The notes: generated by a model from the sequence alone, not told the origin. DNA of 64,000 nt from Leptasterias polaris (GCA_037783415.1 JAZGTN010000169.1:1-64000); one strand, 5' to 3'. Shown: positions 47,831-59,190, numbered from the stretch's first letter. A program made the numbers and translations.

Positions 47831-48712
47831 TCATCACCAACACCAAGAAATAAAGAAGAGAAAATAAAAGATAAAATCCGCGGAAATGTTTAAAATTTTA
47901 TTTTCACAATAATGGATAAATAACAAGATCTTGTGTCGTGTGATTAAGTTGATGAAACAATTGTTTTAAACCTGAACACAAGTTCAAAGGTCTGAGCTGA
48001 TTAATGAAAATTACTGCGAAAAATAGGCAAGCATGTATTTAGAAACAATACACAACACAGTCAATCAAGCCTCCAGACGATTCCCAGTAATAACCATTGC
48101 TCACATTGGCAACACACTTCATCATGATTGCTTCTCTTCACCCAGGAGTAAAAAAAGCAAAAGAAGGCAAAGATAGTTCTTATGATTGATTTAGCAGGGT
48201 ACGCTACATTGTCGGTAGCACAAGCAAGCTGAGATGGTTAAAGGAATTAAATAAATGGCTAAGTGACAATGGAGAGTCACAGGCTGATATAATACGCTAT
48301 GTATTTATATATACTTACTGGGTTTTCTGCTAAGAGCCAGACCACTTCTTATGGTAACTTTACCTTCCATTGCGGTATACTTTTGTTAGCAGGTTGTAAC
48401 AAATAGCATGCGTGTGTCCAGTAGAACAAACACTGCACTGTGAGACTCACAATCCAAAACACACCGAGTGTGGAAGTTGAAATCTACTGAGGTAATTAAA
48501 ATAACTTTCTAAAAACAATGTAGGGCAGATTGATAAGAAATATTATCAATCAAGCTTGTACAAGTGAGCTTTATATTGCTTCTACTATCCCGTACTTTGG
48601 AACGTTGTTATCATACCCAGGTACGTTGTTTATGTTTTATCAATGGAATACAAAAATTTAAAATTACAATCTAGAAAATGAAAATTATAATATTTGTATT
48701 GGACTAGTTTAT

Positions 48713-48986
48713 CTATACAGCAATCCTTCACCGATCTTGAACTCTTGGTGGCAGCAGATACCGCCATTATTGCGGTGGTACCTGGGTGGTACTGCGCTGC
48801 CTAGCGACGGGTTTAAGCGATTTGCAAAGTGAAAGTCCAATAACCCGCGACTGATCAAATGATCGCCGTGTAGCCCAAACCTTATACCAGTCGCTAGGCA
48901 GCGCAGTACCACCCAGGTACACCGCAGTAATGGAGGCATATCTGCTGCCACCAAGAGTTCAAGATCGGTGAAGGATTGCTGTATAG
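48713..48986. mobile_element. MITE with ~100-bp palindromic arms
   Basis: The left arm CTATACAGCAATCCTTCACC onward (to 'ctgcctagcgac') is mirrored on the right by 'gtcgctaggcag' through GGTGAAGGATTGCTGTATAG, about 95 bp at roughly 94 % by eye. The loop is about 77 bp. If the ends are CAGCAATCC, both sides have TA, suggesting a Tc1/mariner-type element. The 96-codon frame across it is a by-product. Confidence 0.8.
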
Positions 48987-49374
48987 GATTCCTTTCCAAC
49001 GAATCTCAAGGGAAAAGAAAATCGTAAACCCATACAACATGCCCGATATGGGGCAGAGGTTTCCCCCACCAATATCCCCTTACTTTTCACCCCCCCCCCC
49101 AAAATCCTCTAAAGAATGTATGTCTGAGATTCCAAGCACACACTGAAGACACAAAGGGAGGGGTTCACCACGCCCCATATCTAGCACCGAAATGTAAAAC
49201 CAATACAAACTGACTTGGCCCGCAGCCAAACGTACAGTTGAACGTAAAAAACAAACAAAGTTATCTCCGTTGGGTGATGACGAGGTCACGAGGTCAACCC
49301 GAGTTCACGCAGCTCACTGGTGCCCACCACCAACCCCGTTCCAAGGCTATTTTCTTTTATCTCTTATTAGCTAC

Positions 49375-49500
49375 ACTCTAAATACTTCCGGGTCAGAATT
49401 GACCCGTATCCGGGTCACGTGGGGCCTGACCCTTTCCTGGGTCAGTATGACCTGGAATCAGTGTCAATTTGACCCAGTAAAGGGTCAAAATGCTGCAGAA
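49375..49500. repeat. GGGTCA/TGACCC-rich dispersed repeat, copy 2
   Basis: 'ctctaaatacttccgggtca' then 'gaattgacccgtatccgggt', with inverted GGGTCA/TGACCC words throughout. Starts like copy 3 at 53303 ('ctctaaatactcc'). Confidence 0.6.
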
Positions 49501-50084
49501 TCCGAGCTAAAAAACAAACGTTAACCACTTTCCTGGTCAATTTTGTTATTTTACTCAGTTTTAGTGTTTCTATTATGTATGATTAGTTTTATTATAATTT
49601 ACATTTATGATCGACATTTACATCTTGTATGAAACAAGAATGATAACATAAGGAATATTTATCCAAAAGTGGAATTGCCGGTAGAAAAATGTATTTGTAA
49701 ACACGAAGGATGTTGTTATAGCACATTAATGTTTGTTTTATTACTGTGAGTATCTTTTTTAGAGTATCCCGTCCAGTCAACGTACATTTCAATAGGCCCT
49801 TGTTAAATGGTTAGTTCTAATTTTACAAAATCATCGTTGCTTTTTTTAAATGGAGTTCCTACAATCAGCCGATATACAGGCCTTTCCTCCGGAGAAATAT
49901 TTTCGTATGAGAGACAACGAATAATAGCATTTGAAAATCCAAAGGGTTATCACAGTCGATTGTTTCGATCGCCACAACTGAAATAAGTCCGTTAGAAACG
50001 TGCTGAACGGTAGAGTCATACTTTAGAAATGGCCTCGAAAAAGACACACTGTGAGTAAAGTTTCAAGGCGAATTTTGGAAATTC
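49501..50084. other. Intergenic stretch
   Basis: No supported feature; AT-rich. Confidence 0.3.
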
Positions 50085-50165
50085 AAAATTTCCGTAGTGT
50101 CCATTTGTGAATGCTGCGGCAGGAGATGCGGCTGGTACCCGCGTCACCTCCCTAATCTTGAATAG
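50085..50165. repeat. Dispersed repeat R3, copy 1
   Basis: 'gtgtcc.ttygtgaatgctgcggc.agagatg.gg.tggtaccc.c.gtcacct' shared with 56325-56430 and 58690-58790, same orientation. Directly followed by repeat R2. Confidence 0.6.
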
Positions 50166-50374
50166 GTCTAGGCGTTCAGATTGTATATTTCCTCAGCCAG
50201 GGGGTCGGCAATTTCGGTTCCCAAACACGTACTAGGGGAACGGGTTGTACTTTGTAACGTTTAAAGGGAGAAAGGTTGTAACTAAAAACAGCATTGAGCA
50301 CGAATCTTTCTTCCTATCCATGTTTTATTTCCTCACATAAAAACAGCACTGTTGGGAATCCGTGACCTTTGACA
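50166..50374. repeat. Dispersed repeat R2, copy 2
   Basis: Near-identical partner of 7769-7976. The high similarity over 208 bp suggests recent spread. Confidence 0.75.
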
Positions 50375-50419
50375 CAGGTGACTCTTTATTGATAAATTGG
50401 CTTATAAATCAGCATTACG

Positions 50420-50791
50420 TTAAAGGCACTGAACACGTTTGGTAATTATCAAAGACCAGTATTGTCACTCGGTGTATCCCAACATATGCATAAAATTACA
50501 AACATGTGAAAATTTGGGCTGAATCGGTCATCGAAGTTGCAAGAAAATAAAGGAAAAACACCCTTGTTGCACAATTTTGTGTGCTTTCAGATGCTAATAA
50601 AAGGCTTCATGCATGAAGTCTTTTATTATTTTAGTGAGAAGTTACCTCTTTCTCAAAAACTACGTTACTTCAGAGGGAGTGGTTTCTCACAATGTTTTAT
50701 ACTATCAACAGCTCTCCGTTGCTCTTTACCAAGTAAGTTTTTATGCTAATATATATTTTGAGTAATTACCAAAAGTGTCCAGTGCCTTTAA
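50420..50791. mobile_element. TTAA-flanked MITE (piggyBac-like)
   Basis: Starts TTAAAGGCACTGAACAC and ends GTGTCCAGTGCCTTTAA, giving inverted ends next to TTAA on each side. The outer inverted segment extends through 'tttggtaatta'. 372 bp, no coding capacity. TTAA duplications point to piggyBac- or Kolobok-type mobilisation. From memory, a very common starfish repeat. The 70-codon frame inside is not a gene. Confidence 0.85.
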
Positions 50792-51378
50792 CAAAAACCA
50801 ATCTATGACACTACCTTTTAAAAACGCTGGGAAAAAACCTCCAAATTTACTTTTCGTTATTCTTTTTACATGCTAGTTGTGTCGTGTGTTTTTTTAAATA
50901 CGGATTGAGAACTAATATATATTTCAAACAAGACAACATTCCAGACGGTGTTGAATGTTGTCTGGATCAAAAAGTGACTTTACAGAATTCATCAAAATAA
51001 CACCTGTTACCACATTTATTTCATTGTTGAAAAGTCATTAATTGAAGATACGATATTGATTAAAAACTTTGGAGGCCAATTAATTAACTAACACATACAT
51101 TATTAATGTGTATCAGTTTGCATTGACACCAGCTGTATGTATCTACATTGCTGTGTAGATATGTTCTTTGAGAACGTGCAAGTTGCTGTTCAGAATAATA
51201 GTAAAACGTAGTTCTTTTAGCACTTTATCTACTCCCGATGGGTGTCTCAAAGCACTCAGTATTTTCCCTACAAGGTATGTGGGGTTACGTGTTGAAGTAT
51301 GAGACCTATTCCTTTGCGTAGCACCATGTAATGGTTTACAAGGTGCTGTGACGCAAAATGCAGCCAATCAATCCAGCA

Positions 51379-51512
51379 GCCGATTTCACGAAACGCTAGG
51401 ATTAATCCTATCTCGAGTTAGGACGAGTAACTCGTCCTAACTTAAGACTAGTCCCTCTTAGCATTGCCTAGGACTAGTCCTAAGTTAGGAAGAGTTTGGT
51501 GAAATCGACGGC
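51379..51512. mobile_element. Short MITE with CGATTTCAC ends
   Basis: Left GCCGATTTCACGAAAC and right 'gtttggtgaaatcgacggc' are inverted. Internal 'taggacgag' / 'ctcgtccta' and 'ggactagtcc' are palindromic. A relative lies at 57872-58008. Confidence 0.75.
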
Positions 51513-51629
51513 AGGAACCCATTGTCTTTACGATAAGTACACTGGGTGCTTTTACACAAAACACGATACCAACAGCTCTACGTCCCATCCCCATGCCGCA
51601 GAGTAATTTTTTGAATTTAGGCGACAACT

Positions 51630-51991
51630 TAATAATAATAATAATAATAACCAATTTTTATATAGCGCTTTTCACACCCGAAGGGCGTTCCAAAGCGCTT
51701 CCAACATTATTACCCCTGGTCACTGGCCATTATTTCATTCCTTAAACCATCTCAGCTCCCTGGGGGTATACAGCCTGTGCAACAAATATGCGCTACTAGG
51801 CTAAATCAATCACAAGAACCATCTCTGCCCTCACAGGTACCCATATTACCCCTGGGTGGAGAGAAGCAATTATAGTTAAGTGTCTTGCTCAGGGACACTT
51901 AGTGTCACGACCGGGACTCAAAATCCACACTCTGCTGAACAGAAACACCAGAGCTTGAGTTCGGTGTTCTTATCCACTCGGCCACGACACC
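51630..51991 (-). mobile_element. tRNA-derived SINE, minus strand, near full length
   Basis: Same family as 2581-2927. On the plus strand it reads (AAT)n, 'tatatagcgcttttcaca', 'ctcagctccctgggggtata', 'gagaagcaattata', 'tgtcttgctcagggacac' and the tRNA-like head 'ccactcggccacgacacc'. The B box is slightly mutated ('gggactcaaaatcc'). Confidence 0.85.
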
Positions 51992-52235
51992 AGTCATGAA
52001 ACCAACAAATGGTGTTACCGCAAACTGAACAATTGATATCCTAAAACTCATATAGTATAGAAATCATATGAAGAAATTGATTTATATAACTGTAGCATCG
52101 TCGTCAATAATATACATCGGCGTTGCTTCCTGTCAATTCTAAATAATGTAAACAAAACCGACACATAAAGTGGAATCAGTTTATTTAACATCATGAGAAT
52201 TGACATGTTTACACTCAGGGCCTTACTTTGTCAAA

Positions 52236-52430
52236 TTAATTGGACATGTTGCCTTGGATTGGGCGATATGGGATTTAAAATTGTTCGTTATAAAAGGAAA
52301 ATTTTAGGAAATATATTTTTAAAGTAGAATATAATGATCCACACAAATATGCCTCGAAATTGTGTGTGGTTTTCCTTTTACTTCGTGAACTAACACGGTC
52401 GCCATTTTGTAGAACAAATTTTAGTTTACA
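52236..52430. mobile_element. TTAA-type repeat, diverged copy
   Basis: 'ttggacatgttgccttggat' through 'aatatgcctcgaaattg' and 'gaactaacacggtcgcc' match 54635-54835. Confidence 0.6.
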
Positions 52431-52840
52431 TTTAGATTTCTCTTTGATGAGAGTAGCATCATGTCTCTATTGTAGCCTCAGCATTTTGTCAGGCATCGTT
52501 GGAATGATTCTCGACCCAATTGAATAGTGAGGTTAATGTCTTTATGGTGAAGCCATTTATAATCGAATATCTCCCACTCAACAAAATAGCCTTTTCGAAA
52601 CCACGCTCCGGCTTATAGGCACCGACTCGGGCTTCGTCAGTAACGTACACTTTCAGATACGGGATTTCAAACAGGCGGATCCTGCCTAATGCCAGATCCA
52701 AAACCTTTCCCTTGGTTTCGAAAATATCCTATTGTAACATGTTATCAAACCAAGACTGGGAAAACAAAAAAGTTGGGTTCCTTTATCAAGAATTGTCAAG
52801 TGAACTATCATAACTGTTGCGTACACAGGGGACCTGCCCT

Positions 52841-53016
52841 GTGCCCAATTTCATTGGGCAGCTTAAGTAGAAAACAGTGTTTAAACATTTTCTGCGAAGC
52901 AGAAAAAAGTCAGGATACCAGTCACAGATTGTACATATGAGATAGCATTTTGGCTGGTGATTGTTGTTGTGCTTTAGCTACTTTTCGTGCTAAGCAGCTC
53001 TGTGAAATTGGGCCCT
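52841..53016. mobile_element. MITE with GGGCCCAATTTCA termini, copy 2
   Basis: 'tgcccaatttcattgggcag' on the left and 'ctctgtgaaattgggccct' on the right, with 'gcttaag' / 'gctaagcag' just inside. Shorter relative of 7199-7442. Confidence 0.65.
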
Positions 53017-53289
53017 GGTATCAGGACGAGTTCTAGACGCCAAGTTATTTGATTAACTTTACATAAGTTTAGAGACAAACGCACAACATACCAATCGGCA
53101 AAACTACTTTCCACAAGTCCTATTCGTCTTGGCATTAACATTCATCAATAAACCATAGTGAATCGTGCTACATCACAAAAAGATTACTCTTCAGACCAAC
53201 ATAGCGCTTGTGAAATCGACTCCATGTCAATAATATTAGCACTCTTGGGTACGAGGTTGAATTTACAGTTACTTGAGAAAACCGTAGCT

Positions 53290-53510
53290 GCCCGAAGTGC
53301 ACTCTAAATACTCCAAGTTCAGAATTTACCCGAATCCCGGGGGACCTGACCAATTTCTGGGTCACCCGGAAACTGGTTTAAAAAATTGGGATTCCGCGTC
53401 AGATTTGACACATTTCTGGTCTTGACACAGATGCCGGGTCACTGACCCAGTTATGGTCAGGCCTCCGTAGACCCTGGAACGGGTCAATTCTGTCTTGGGA
53501 GTTTTGAGAA
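53290..53510. repeat. GGGTCA/TGACCC-rich dispersed repeat, copy 3
   Basis: 'ctctaaatactccaagttca' then mixed 'gggtcac', 'tgaccca' and 'gggtcaattctg'. Confidence 0.55.
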
Positions 53511-53548
53511 TGTGTTACTACTGGGGTTGAACAAAGAAAACATTATTG

Positions 53549-53608
53549 GAGTGGGACTTGAACCAACGACCTCCGGATTAATGTGCCGGCGCTCTGAGTT
53601 ATCTTTGT
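53549..53608 (-). mobile_element. tRNA-like SINE fragment
   Basis: Reverse strand: 'gagcgccggcacattaatcc' then GGAGGTCGTTGGTTCAAG. Shares both this and the adjoining 'ttgaacaaagaaaa' with 59945-60044. The A-box side is mutated, so it is not a functional tRNA. Confidence 0.6.
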
Positions 53609-53774
53609 TAGACATGTGTGTATAATAGACCCGACTTTCTCAAAAGAGATCAATATCAGAGTACTAGATTCCGAGTTTGCTTGGTGAATGTAGGTAGATT
53701 TTTTATAAAAGTTGTACCCCATGCTTGGTGTTCGTGTTAGAATGTTTTTATAGAAGTGTTCTGAGTCGATTGAA

Positions 53775-54020
53775 TTAAGCAAGGGTTCCGCGACTGTCAG
53801 AACCACCCCGTCTGCCCGCAGCCAACTCGACGGTTTTATAGGTGCCCACTGGTTCCGGGCACCCTTTTACAGCTCGTAAAAAACATGCTGATTCAAAAAA
53901 CTCAAGCGAAAATTGAACACAATGAAAATTGTACTTACCAACTTCAATAAGGTCGGCCTCCACTACGGTGGCAGGACCGACCGATTGTCTATAGGTAGTC
54001 AATACCATCCTGGTGTCACA
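53775..54020 (-). mobile_element. LTR-like fragment with TATA box
   Basis: On the minus strand it opens TGTGACACCAGGAT, the same 12-14 bases that open solo LTR 2, and has CCTATAAAACC at about 53834-53842. An ATG frame (54008 down) runs into GGTAAGT at about 53939, an apparent splice donor. It could instead be a first exon. Right end not found. Confidence 0.3.
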
Positions 54021-54634
54021 GACACGCCGTCATATGCTTCCAACGCTCGGGTCAATTACTGCTAGAACTCGCCCTCCTCGCAATAAAATACCATCATCTG
54101 CCTGGGTATTTGAATGACAAACACACATTCATTGGTCACAATTTATGATGAAATTAATTGGATTTTTCTCTCCTATTTCATTCTATAGTAGAGCGGATCG
54201 ATTGAAATGAAGCAATAAAAAGAAGAGAGGTGTACGATTGGATTGTTAATCGTCAGAGGAAATGGTACGAGAGGTGTGTGTGTACGCAGTTTTTCTCGAG
54301 AGGATGGAATGAATGACATTTCAATTAAAATCGTCGAGACTCACGTTGGGAATTGATTGATAGAAGTGGAATGAATTTGTATGCCGTTTTGCTGGTATTA
54401 TTTTGTGTGTGTATTAAAAATGAATTTGAAATTCAGCTAGGTTGAAAATATTTTGTTTTTATATCTCCTTCAAATATATAAAATTAGTAGGGCAGATGGC
54501 CTTAGCTTTCGATCCAAACTGGAAATATACATATTTCAGTCATTTACATGAAGCCCGTGTTTTTTAGTTTAAACGAATCATAAATATTATGATTACTGTC
54601 TGGTTATGAAACCAAGTATGCCCCATAAGTGAAC

Positions 54635-54835
54635 TTAAAGGGACACGTTGCCTTGGATCGGGCGAGTTGGTCTATAAAAAGCATTTTTAACCGTTTGTTA
54701 TAAAATACATATGGTTAGAAAGATGTTTTGAAAGTAGAATACAATGACCCACACAAATATGCCTCGAAATTGAGTGGTTTTCCTTTTACATCGCGAACTA
54801 ACACGGTCGGCCATTTTGTGGAGTCAAATTTTAAT
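54635..54835. mobile_element. TTAA-type dispersed repeat
   Basis: Begins TTAAAGGGACACGTTGCC. Continues 'gttagaaagatgttttg', 'cctcgaaattgagtgg' and 'aacacggtcggccatttt'. From memory, the left half of a palindromic TTAA element common in starfish; the mirrored right half is absent here. Confidence 0.6.
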
Positions 54836-54849
54836 CACTGTAGCTTGCA

Positions 54850-55290
54850 AGCCTGAGGAAACCTGTAAACAAGGGTGCTTGCTATGTGAACCAGAGACAC
54901 CAGGGTTAACCCCTTATACTCTTCCACAATAAGTGTTCTGGGTTCTTTTACATGCACTACCAATCCTAGTTCACTGGACCTACAGCTTGAAGGACAAAGC
55001 AATTAAGGTAAAATATCTTGCTCAAGGATACAAGTGTCAAGACCGGGATGCGAATGTTTTTCCCCTGAACCGTTCGGGCAGCACAGTACACTGTACATGG
55101 GCCATTGACCAATCAATAAGCGGTATTAACGCAACGTCATCAACACAGCCTCGCTCTGATTGGCTGACTCAACGCACTCTGCCCGAAAGGTTCAGGAAAA
55201 AAAAAATCGCGACCGGGACTCGAACCCAAACTCTGCTATTCAAAAACACCAGAGCTTGAGTCATGTGCTTGTTACCGCTCGGCACGTCAA
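54850..55290 (-). mobile_element. SINE copy split by a small MITE
   Basis: SINE words 'gggttcttttacatgca', 'tatcttgctcaaggatacaa' and 'aagaccgggatgcgaat', then, after an insertion, 'gcgaccgggactcgaacc' and 'cgctcggcacgtcaa'. The phrase GACCGGGA..CGAA appears on both sides of the insertion. Confidence 0.6.
55058..55207. mobile_element. MITE inside the SINE
   Basis: Inverted ends: 'tttttcccctgaaccgttcg' then GGGCAG on the left, CTGCCCGAAAGGTTCAGG and poly-A on the right. About 150 bp. The flanking duplication seems about 14-15 bp, long for a target duplication. Confidence 0.55.
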
Positions 55291-55434
55291 CTGAAATAAT
55301 TAACTGAATTTAACTTTCGTGCGTTCATGTTATTTTTCGTTTCAATTTCAGAATACATTTACTTTAATTTACGTATAATTTTTTCTTTTTTTCTTTTTTT
55401 CTTTCACACGTTCTAGCAATCTAGACGTGGGTAC

Positions 55435-56047
55435 AATTACTTATAATATTTGTTTATTTACCCGAGAAGTATCAACGGTCCATAACAAAAATGAGGAACA
55501 ATAATAAACATTGCAATAATAGATTTCGTGTAATAAATATGAAAATAATGAAATGAACTGTAATAAAGGATCCACCTTCTTGATTTCTCGATAAAACTAT
55601 TATTCAAACGACAGAATACGAGAACAAGCGGAACTGGTTGACCACAGACAACACAAGACACTACAGAAATATGCATATATCAAATAACAGTTATAGAACG
55701 ACGTTATAAAAGCAAACCCCGTTGTAAATGAATATAAATACAGCCCGAAATCAGTGACTATTCAATTACAAAACTTAAAATGTCATTGATACTGACACTT
55801 GATAAAGAATGGTTGAACGCAGGGGCGGTCATGTCAGTCACCCGCAGGCTCTCTCATGACTAACAAAGGATGAGCACGTCAGACACCCTGACGTCGCTTC
55901 AGGCAAAAATTATTGACTCATTATTTTTGTCAGTTTTCTAAAATGTCGGTACATCATTGGTTTCTTCGTGAGTATCGACTTTGCTGTTGCAGCGTCAGTG
56001 CCGCGAGTTTTGCCAGCCTTGGTTGACAAAAGTACGGGCGGCCTTCA
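55435..56047 (-). other. Candidate terminal exon with 3' UTR (minus-strand gene)
   Basis: On the minus strand a strong acceptor (ATGTATTTTTTTGCAG) at about 56048-56063 starts the block, and AATAAA (plus-strand 55453-55458) ends it. All three frames were considered. Frame with an upstream A gives M-K-A-A-R-T-F-V-N-Q-G-W...R-H-stop. Another stays open about 30 codons with E-G-R-P-Y-F-C-Q-P-R-L. The third stops at once. I cannot tell which is used and recognise no family. The remaining 500 bp would be 3' UTR. It might also be a non-coding RNA. Confidence 0.35.
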
Positions 56048-56324
56048 CTGCAAAAAAATACATCAGTTTATTATTTGACCGATAATGCTATAAAATAAAC
56101 ATTTATGAATCAAATTTACTATCCAAAACAGGAGGTAGACTTATACTTCATTTAATTGTTTTAACCAAAAGGGCAATTATTTTTTTATTATTTTTTCATC
56201 CGAAAGACTATGGTAAAGTATGCATCCTGGGAAATTATTTTGTCTGAATGCCTTGGAAATCAATCGCAACATGTCCAAAAATGTTGAATCTCAAAAGATT
56301 TCCTCAAGTTATTTTTGAGTGATT

Positions 56325-56430
56325 CAATATTTCGTTGTGTCCGTTCTATAATGCTGCGGCCAGAGATGTGGTTGGTACCCGCTGTCACCTCACTAAATAT
56401 GGATTGATTCGACGTTCTTGTGAAAATACC
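56325..56430. repeat. Dispersed repeat R3, copy 2
   Basis: 'gtgtccgttctataatgctg' and 'gatgtggttggtacccgctg', shared with 50085 and 58690. Confidence 0.6.
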
Positions 56431-56792
56431 AGGACAGTTTTTGCTGTTTTCTTAACAAGTAGACAGTGTAATATAATCAGCTGACGCTTTCACAGGTGAC
56501 TTTTATTGTATCTTTCTTTTAACAATTTTGCCTATAAATAATAAATTTAAAGACAAAAACCAATCTATGACCATACCTTAAACAAACAATCTATCTGTTA
56601 ATAAATTGCACGGTATGAACTTAATCAATTAACTGTAATATAAGGGTTTAAAAAAAGAAAGAAAAAAAACAGAAAAAAAAACAGTCCGGAAATATTTGGC
56701 TGCTGAAATTGCTTCGATATTTAATAAAATCATGACTGATTTATTAAATCCAGTTTGAAAAGATGCAGTTTTCTTATTGATTGTGCACTTAC

Positions 56793-56838
56793 TGTGGTGA
56801 ACGAAACTCCATGTGGTGTTTTGATACGCGATGCGTTC
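56793..56838 (-). other. Candidate 46-nt micro-exon (minus strand)
   Basis: Bounded by an acceptor (AATTAATTTCTTAG) and a consensus donor (GTAAGTGC) on the minus strand, 745 bp upstream of the candidate terminal exon. All three frames are open. It begins GAACGCATCGCG. Supports, but does not prove, a minus-strand transcript. Confidence 0.3.
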
Positions 56839-57582
56839 CTAAGAAATTAATTCGCACAGTGGAAATAATTTCCTTTTAACAAACGAATAATACTTATACC
56901 CTTTAAGTCTTTTACAACAACTTGAGTGAAAGTAAGTGAGCTTTTAGCAATAAACACCAGGGTGGCCGGTGCTGCTTGCTGAGTGCTTCATTAAAATCAT
57001 TTATATATTTAGAAATAAGAAGTGATGATTGCGGCCATTCAGGCGGGACAAAGTGCCTTCGTTAATAGAAGGTTGTCAACACCATTCTCGTCGAAACGTC
57101 GGCACGGCAACACTTGTTTACGCTCGGTGGCTCAATTTACGGTGGATGCAAGTACAAAATAACAAACACAAACAAAATGTGACCTAGGCGCGATTTCAGT
57201 ACGAGTATGGTTATAATGAATCGAGATCAATGCGACAGCTCCATGGAGTTGGGTCAAAAACAACTTTGGTCAAAACGTGGTCTCTTTCCAGCAAAGGAAA
57301 TTAAACTCTCTATTATAAATTACTTATTGCAGAGTAGCCTTGCAAAGTTTAAAGGTATTCAATGCATGCATTCAGTTTTCGCCAAAGGTACATTACCCAT
57401 TTCATAAACCTTACGCTTATGACGTCATTTGATGAGTAGGGCGCCCTCTGATAGAGTTCAAAAGGATGCTCATTTGACCATCCTGTGCGCCGCGCGTATA
57501 ATAAACGTTCGTTTTCATTGTTTAAACGTCGTTTTATAATTATTTAAGATGGCGGCGTAGTGACGTCAACGCATGAGGACCA

Positions 57583-57706
57583 TAGGCCGTTTTCGAAACC
57601 CGTGGGTGAGGCTGAGGTTCCGGTACCGGCTTGGGCACCTTCCGCGTATGAAGTCCAAAATAACTGACGAACCCGAACCGGAACCCCGGTTTCGAAAAGG
57701 CCCGTA
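57583..57706. mobile_element. GC-rich MITE with GGCC-TTTCGAAA ends
   Basis: Left AGGCCGTTTTCGAAACCC and right CCGGTTTCGAAAAGGCCC are inverted; internal 'ccggtaccgg'. The 75-codon minus frame over it is incidental. Confidence 0.65.
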
Positions 57707-57871
57707 GACTGTGCAAGTCTCGCGCGTGTTCAGACGTTGAATCTTCTATCATGTGTTCTTCTCTCACACATCAACGTAAACCACACGAGTACCCAGTTTC
57801 CATGCAACTTATGCAAGGCACATCTTTGTTATGGTATATTTTTAAACATGCATACTTCCCTGAACGCCCCC

Positions 57872-58008
57872 TGGGTCGATTTCACAAAAGGCTTTTGATG
57901 TGTATCAATCTTAATTGCAAATCAAAGTTTAATGCCACAATACAAATCACTAGGGTGATACGAACTCATCTTAAGATGAATCTTAGTGCTTTGTGAAATC
58001 GAGACCTA
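57872..58008. mobile_element. Short MITE with CGATTTCAC ends, copy 2
   Basis: 'tgggtcgatttcacaaaag' on the left and 'ctttgtgaaatcgagacct' on the right; 137 bp. Confidence 0.7.
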
Positions 58009-58689
58009 GTCACAGTGGCGTGGCCAGACATTTCATTTAGGGGCAGGAAAGCGGGGTAAATACATAATTTGGAGGCTATTTAAATGTATCGGGCCATTTT
58101 TTTAAATTATATTTTGTTAAATCTCTTTGGGGACACTGATAATGCAGGCAAGGGCTCTGAGCGGGAGGGGGTGGCTCAAGCCCCCCCCCCTCTGGTTACA
58201 CCACTGCCTGGTCAATATGCTTTTAGGCCTACTGTCCGAAAATTTGAAATAAGAATAAAATAAAATGCTGGTATAAATCCTCTTTCACAAAAACAGAATA
58301 TAATACCGGTATGTTAAGTTTAACAGCAACAGAGGTTTAGATTACTTTGTATAATGTACAACTACAAAAACCATGGATAAATCTCCAATTATTGAAAATA
58401 AAACATTATGGTGGAAACAAAAGTAGTCAGTTGTATTCACGAAACATGTTTTGTTTTATGAAATAAAACACACACAAACGCTTTCCTGTATTGGTGAGAA
58501 AAAGGGCGGTGAAAGTCTGATGGTCATGTTTTGTCAAATATTATACCAAACTCCATTTTTTATAACTACTTTTATTGTTTCACTGTAAACATGTGGTGCA
58601 ATTTTATATAACATTATTATTATGTTATGCTTTGTTTTATGCGGTTTTTTTTTTATACGTTTCTCAGATTTCTGAGAGTTGATTGAAAA

Positions 58690-58790
58690 TGCAGATTTCC
58701 GTGGTGTCCGTTCGCGAATGATGCGGTCAAAGATGTGGTTGGTACCTGCTGTCACCTCGCTATTAAACGTGAATGGATTCGGCGTTCTTC
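58690..58790. repeat. Dispersed repeat R3, copy 3
   Basis: 'ggtgtccgttcgcgaatgat' then 'gatgtggttggtacctgctg'. Same orientation as the other copies. Confidence 0.6.
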
Positions 58791-59097
58791 CTTGGCAAAA
58801 ACCAATCTTTGACCAACTTCAACGAAATTAACATTATTGGTGTATTTTTTTAGAAAGGTAAACGATTGCGAAATGATTTCATAATTTAGTGTGTAGAACT
58901 GTTTTATATTGAACAATTTTGATAAGTGTGACCAAAATGTGCGGCTAAAAATGTCAAGTTTCACGACAAGTTGTGAGGCCGAGAGTGGAGATTTCAAATC
59001 CCCAACCGCTCCTTCACGTGATCGTGTTAAATTCAATTTGTTTTGTTTTATATGGAGAAAAAAAACCCCACAAAATAAATATAATAATCGGCAGGCA

Positions 59098-59190
59098 CTT
59101 TTTGAGGGGACTCGAACCCTCGGAGCCACCCATCTTCGGTGTACTACTGGAAGGTTTAAATCGTCGACGCCCCCCCCCCCCCCCCCCCCC
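59098..59190 (-). repeat. Pol III B-box-like fragment and poly-C tract
   Basis: Minus strand reads GGCTCCGAGGGTTCGAGTCC, a B-box match from a tRNA-derived sequence, next to a run of about 24 C on the plus strand (59167-59190). No full tRNA fold seen. Confidence 0.45.

Noticed and set aside
48709..48999. 96-codon minus-strand frame
   Set aside because: Spans the palindromic MITE from arm to arm.
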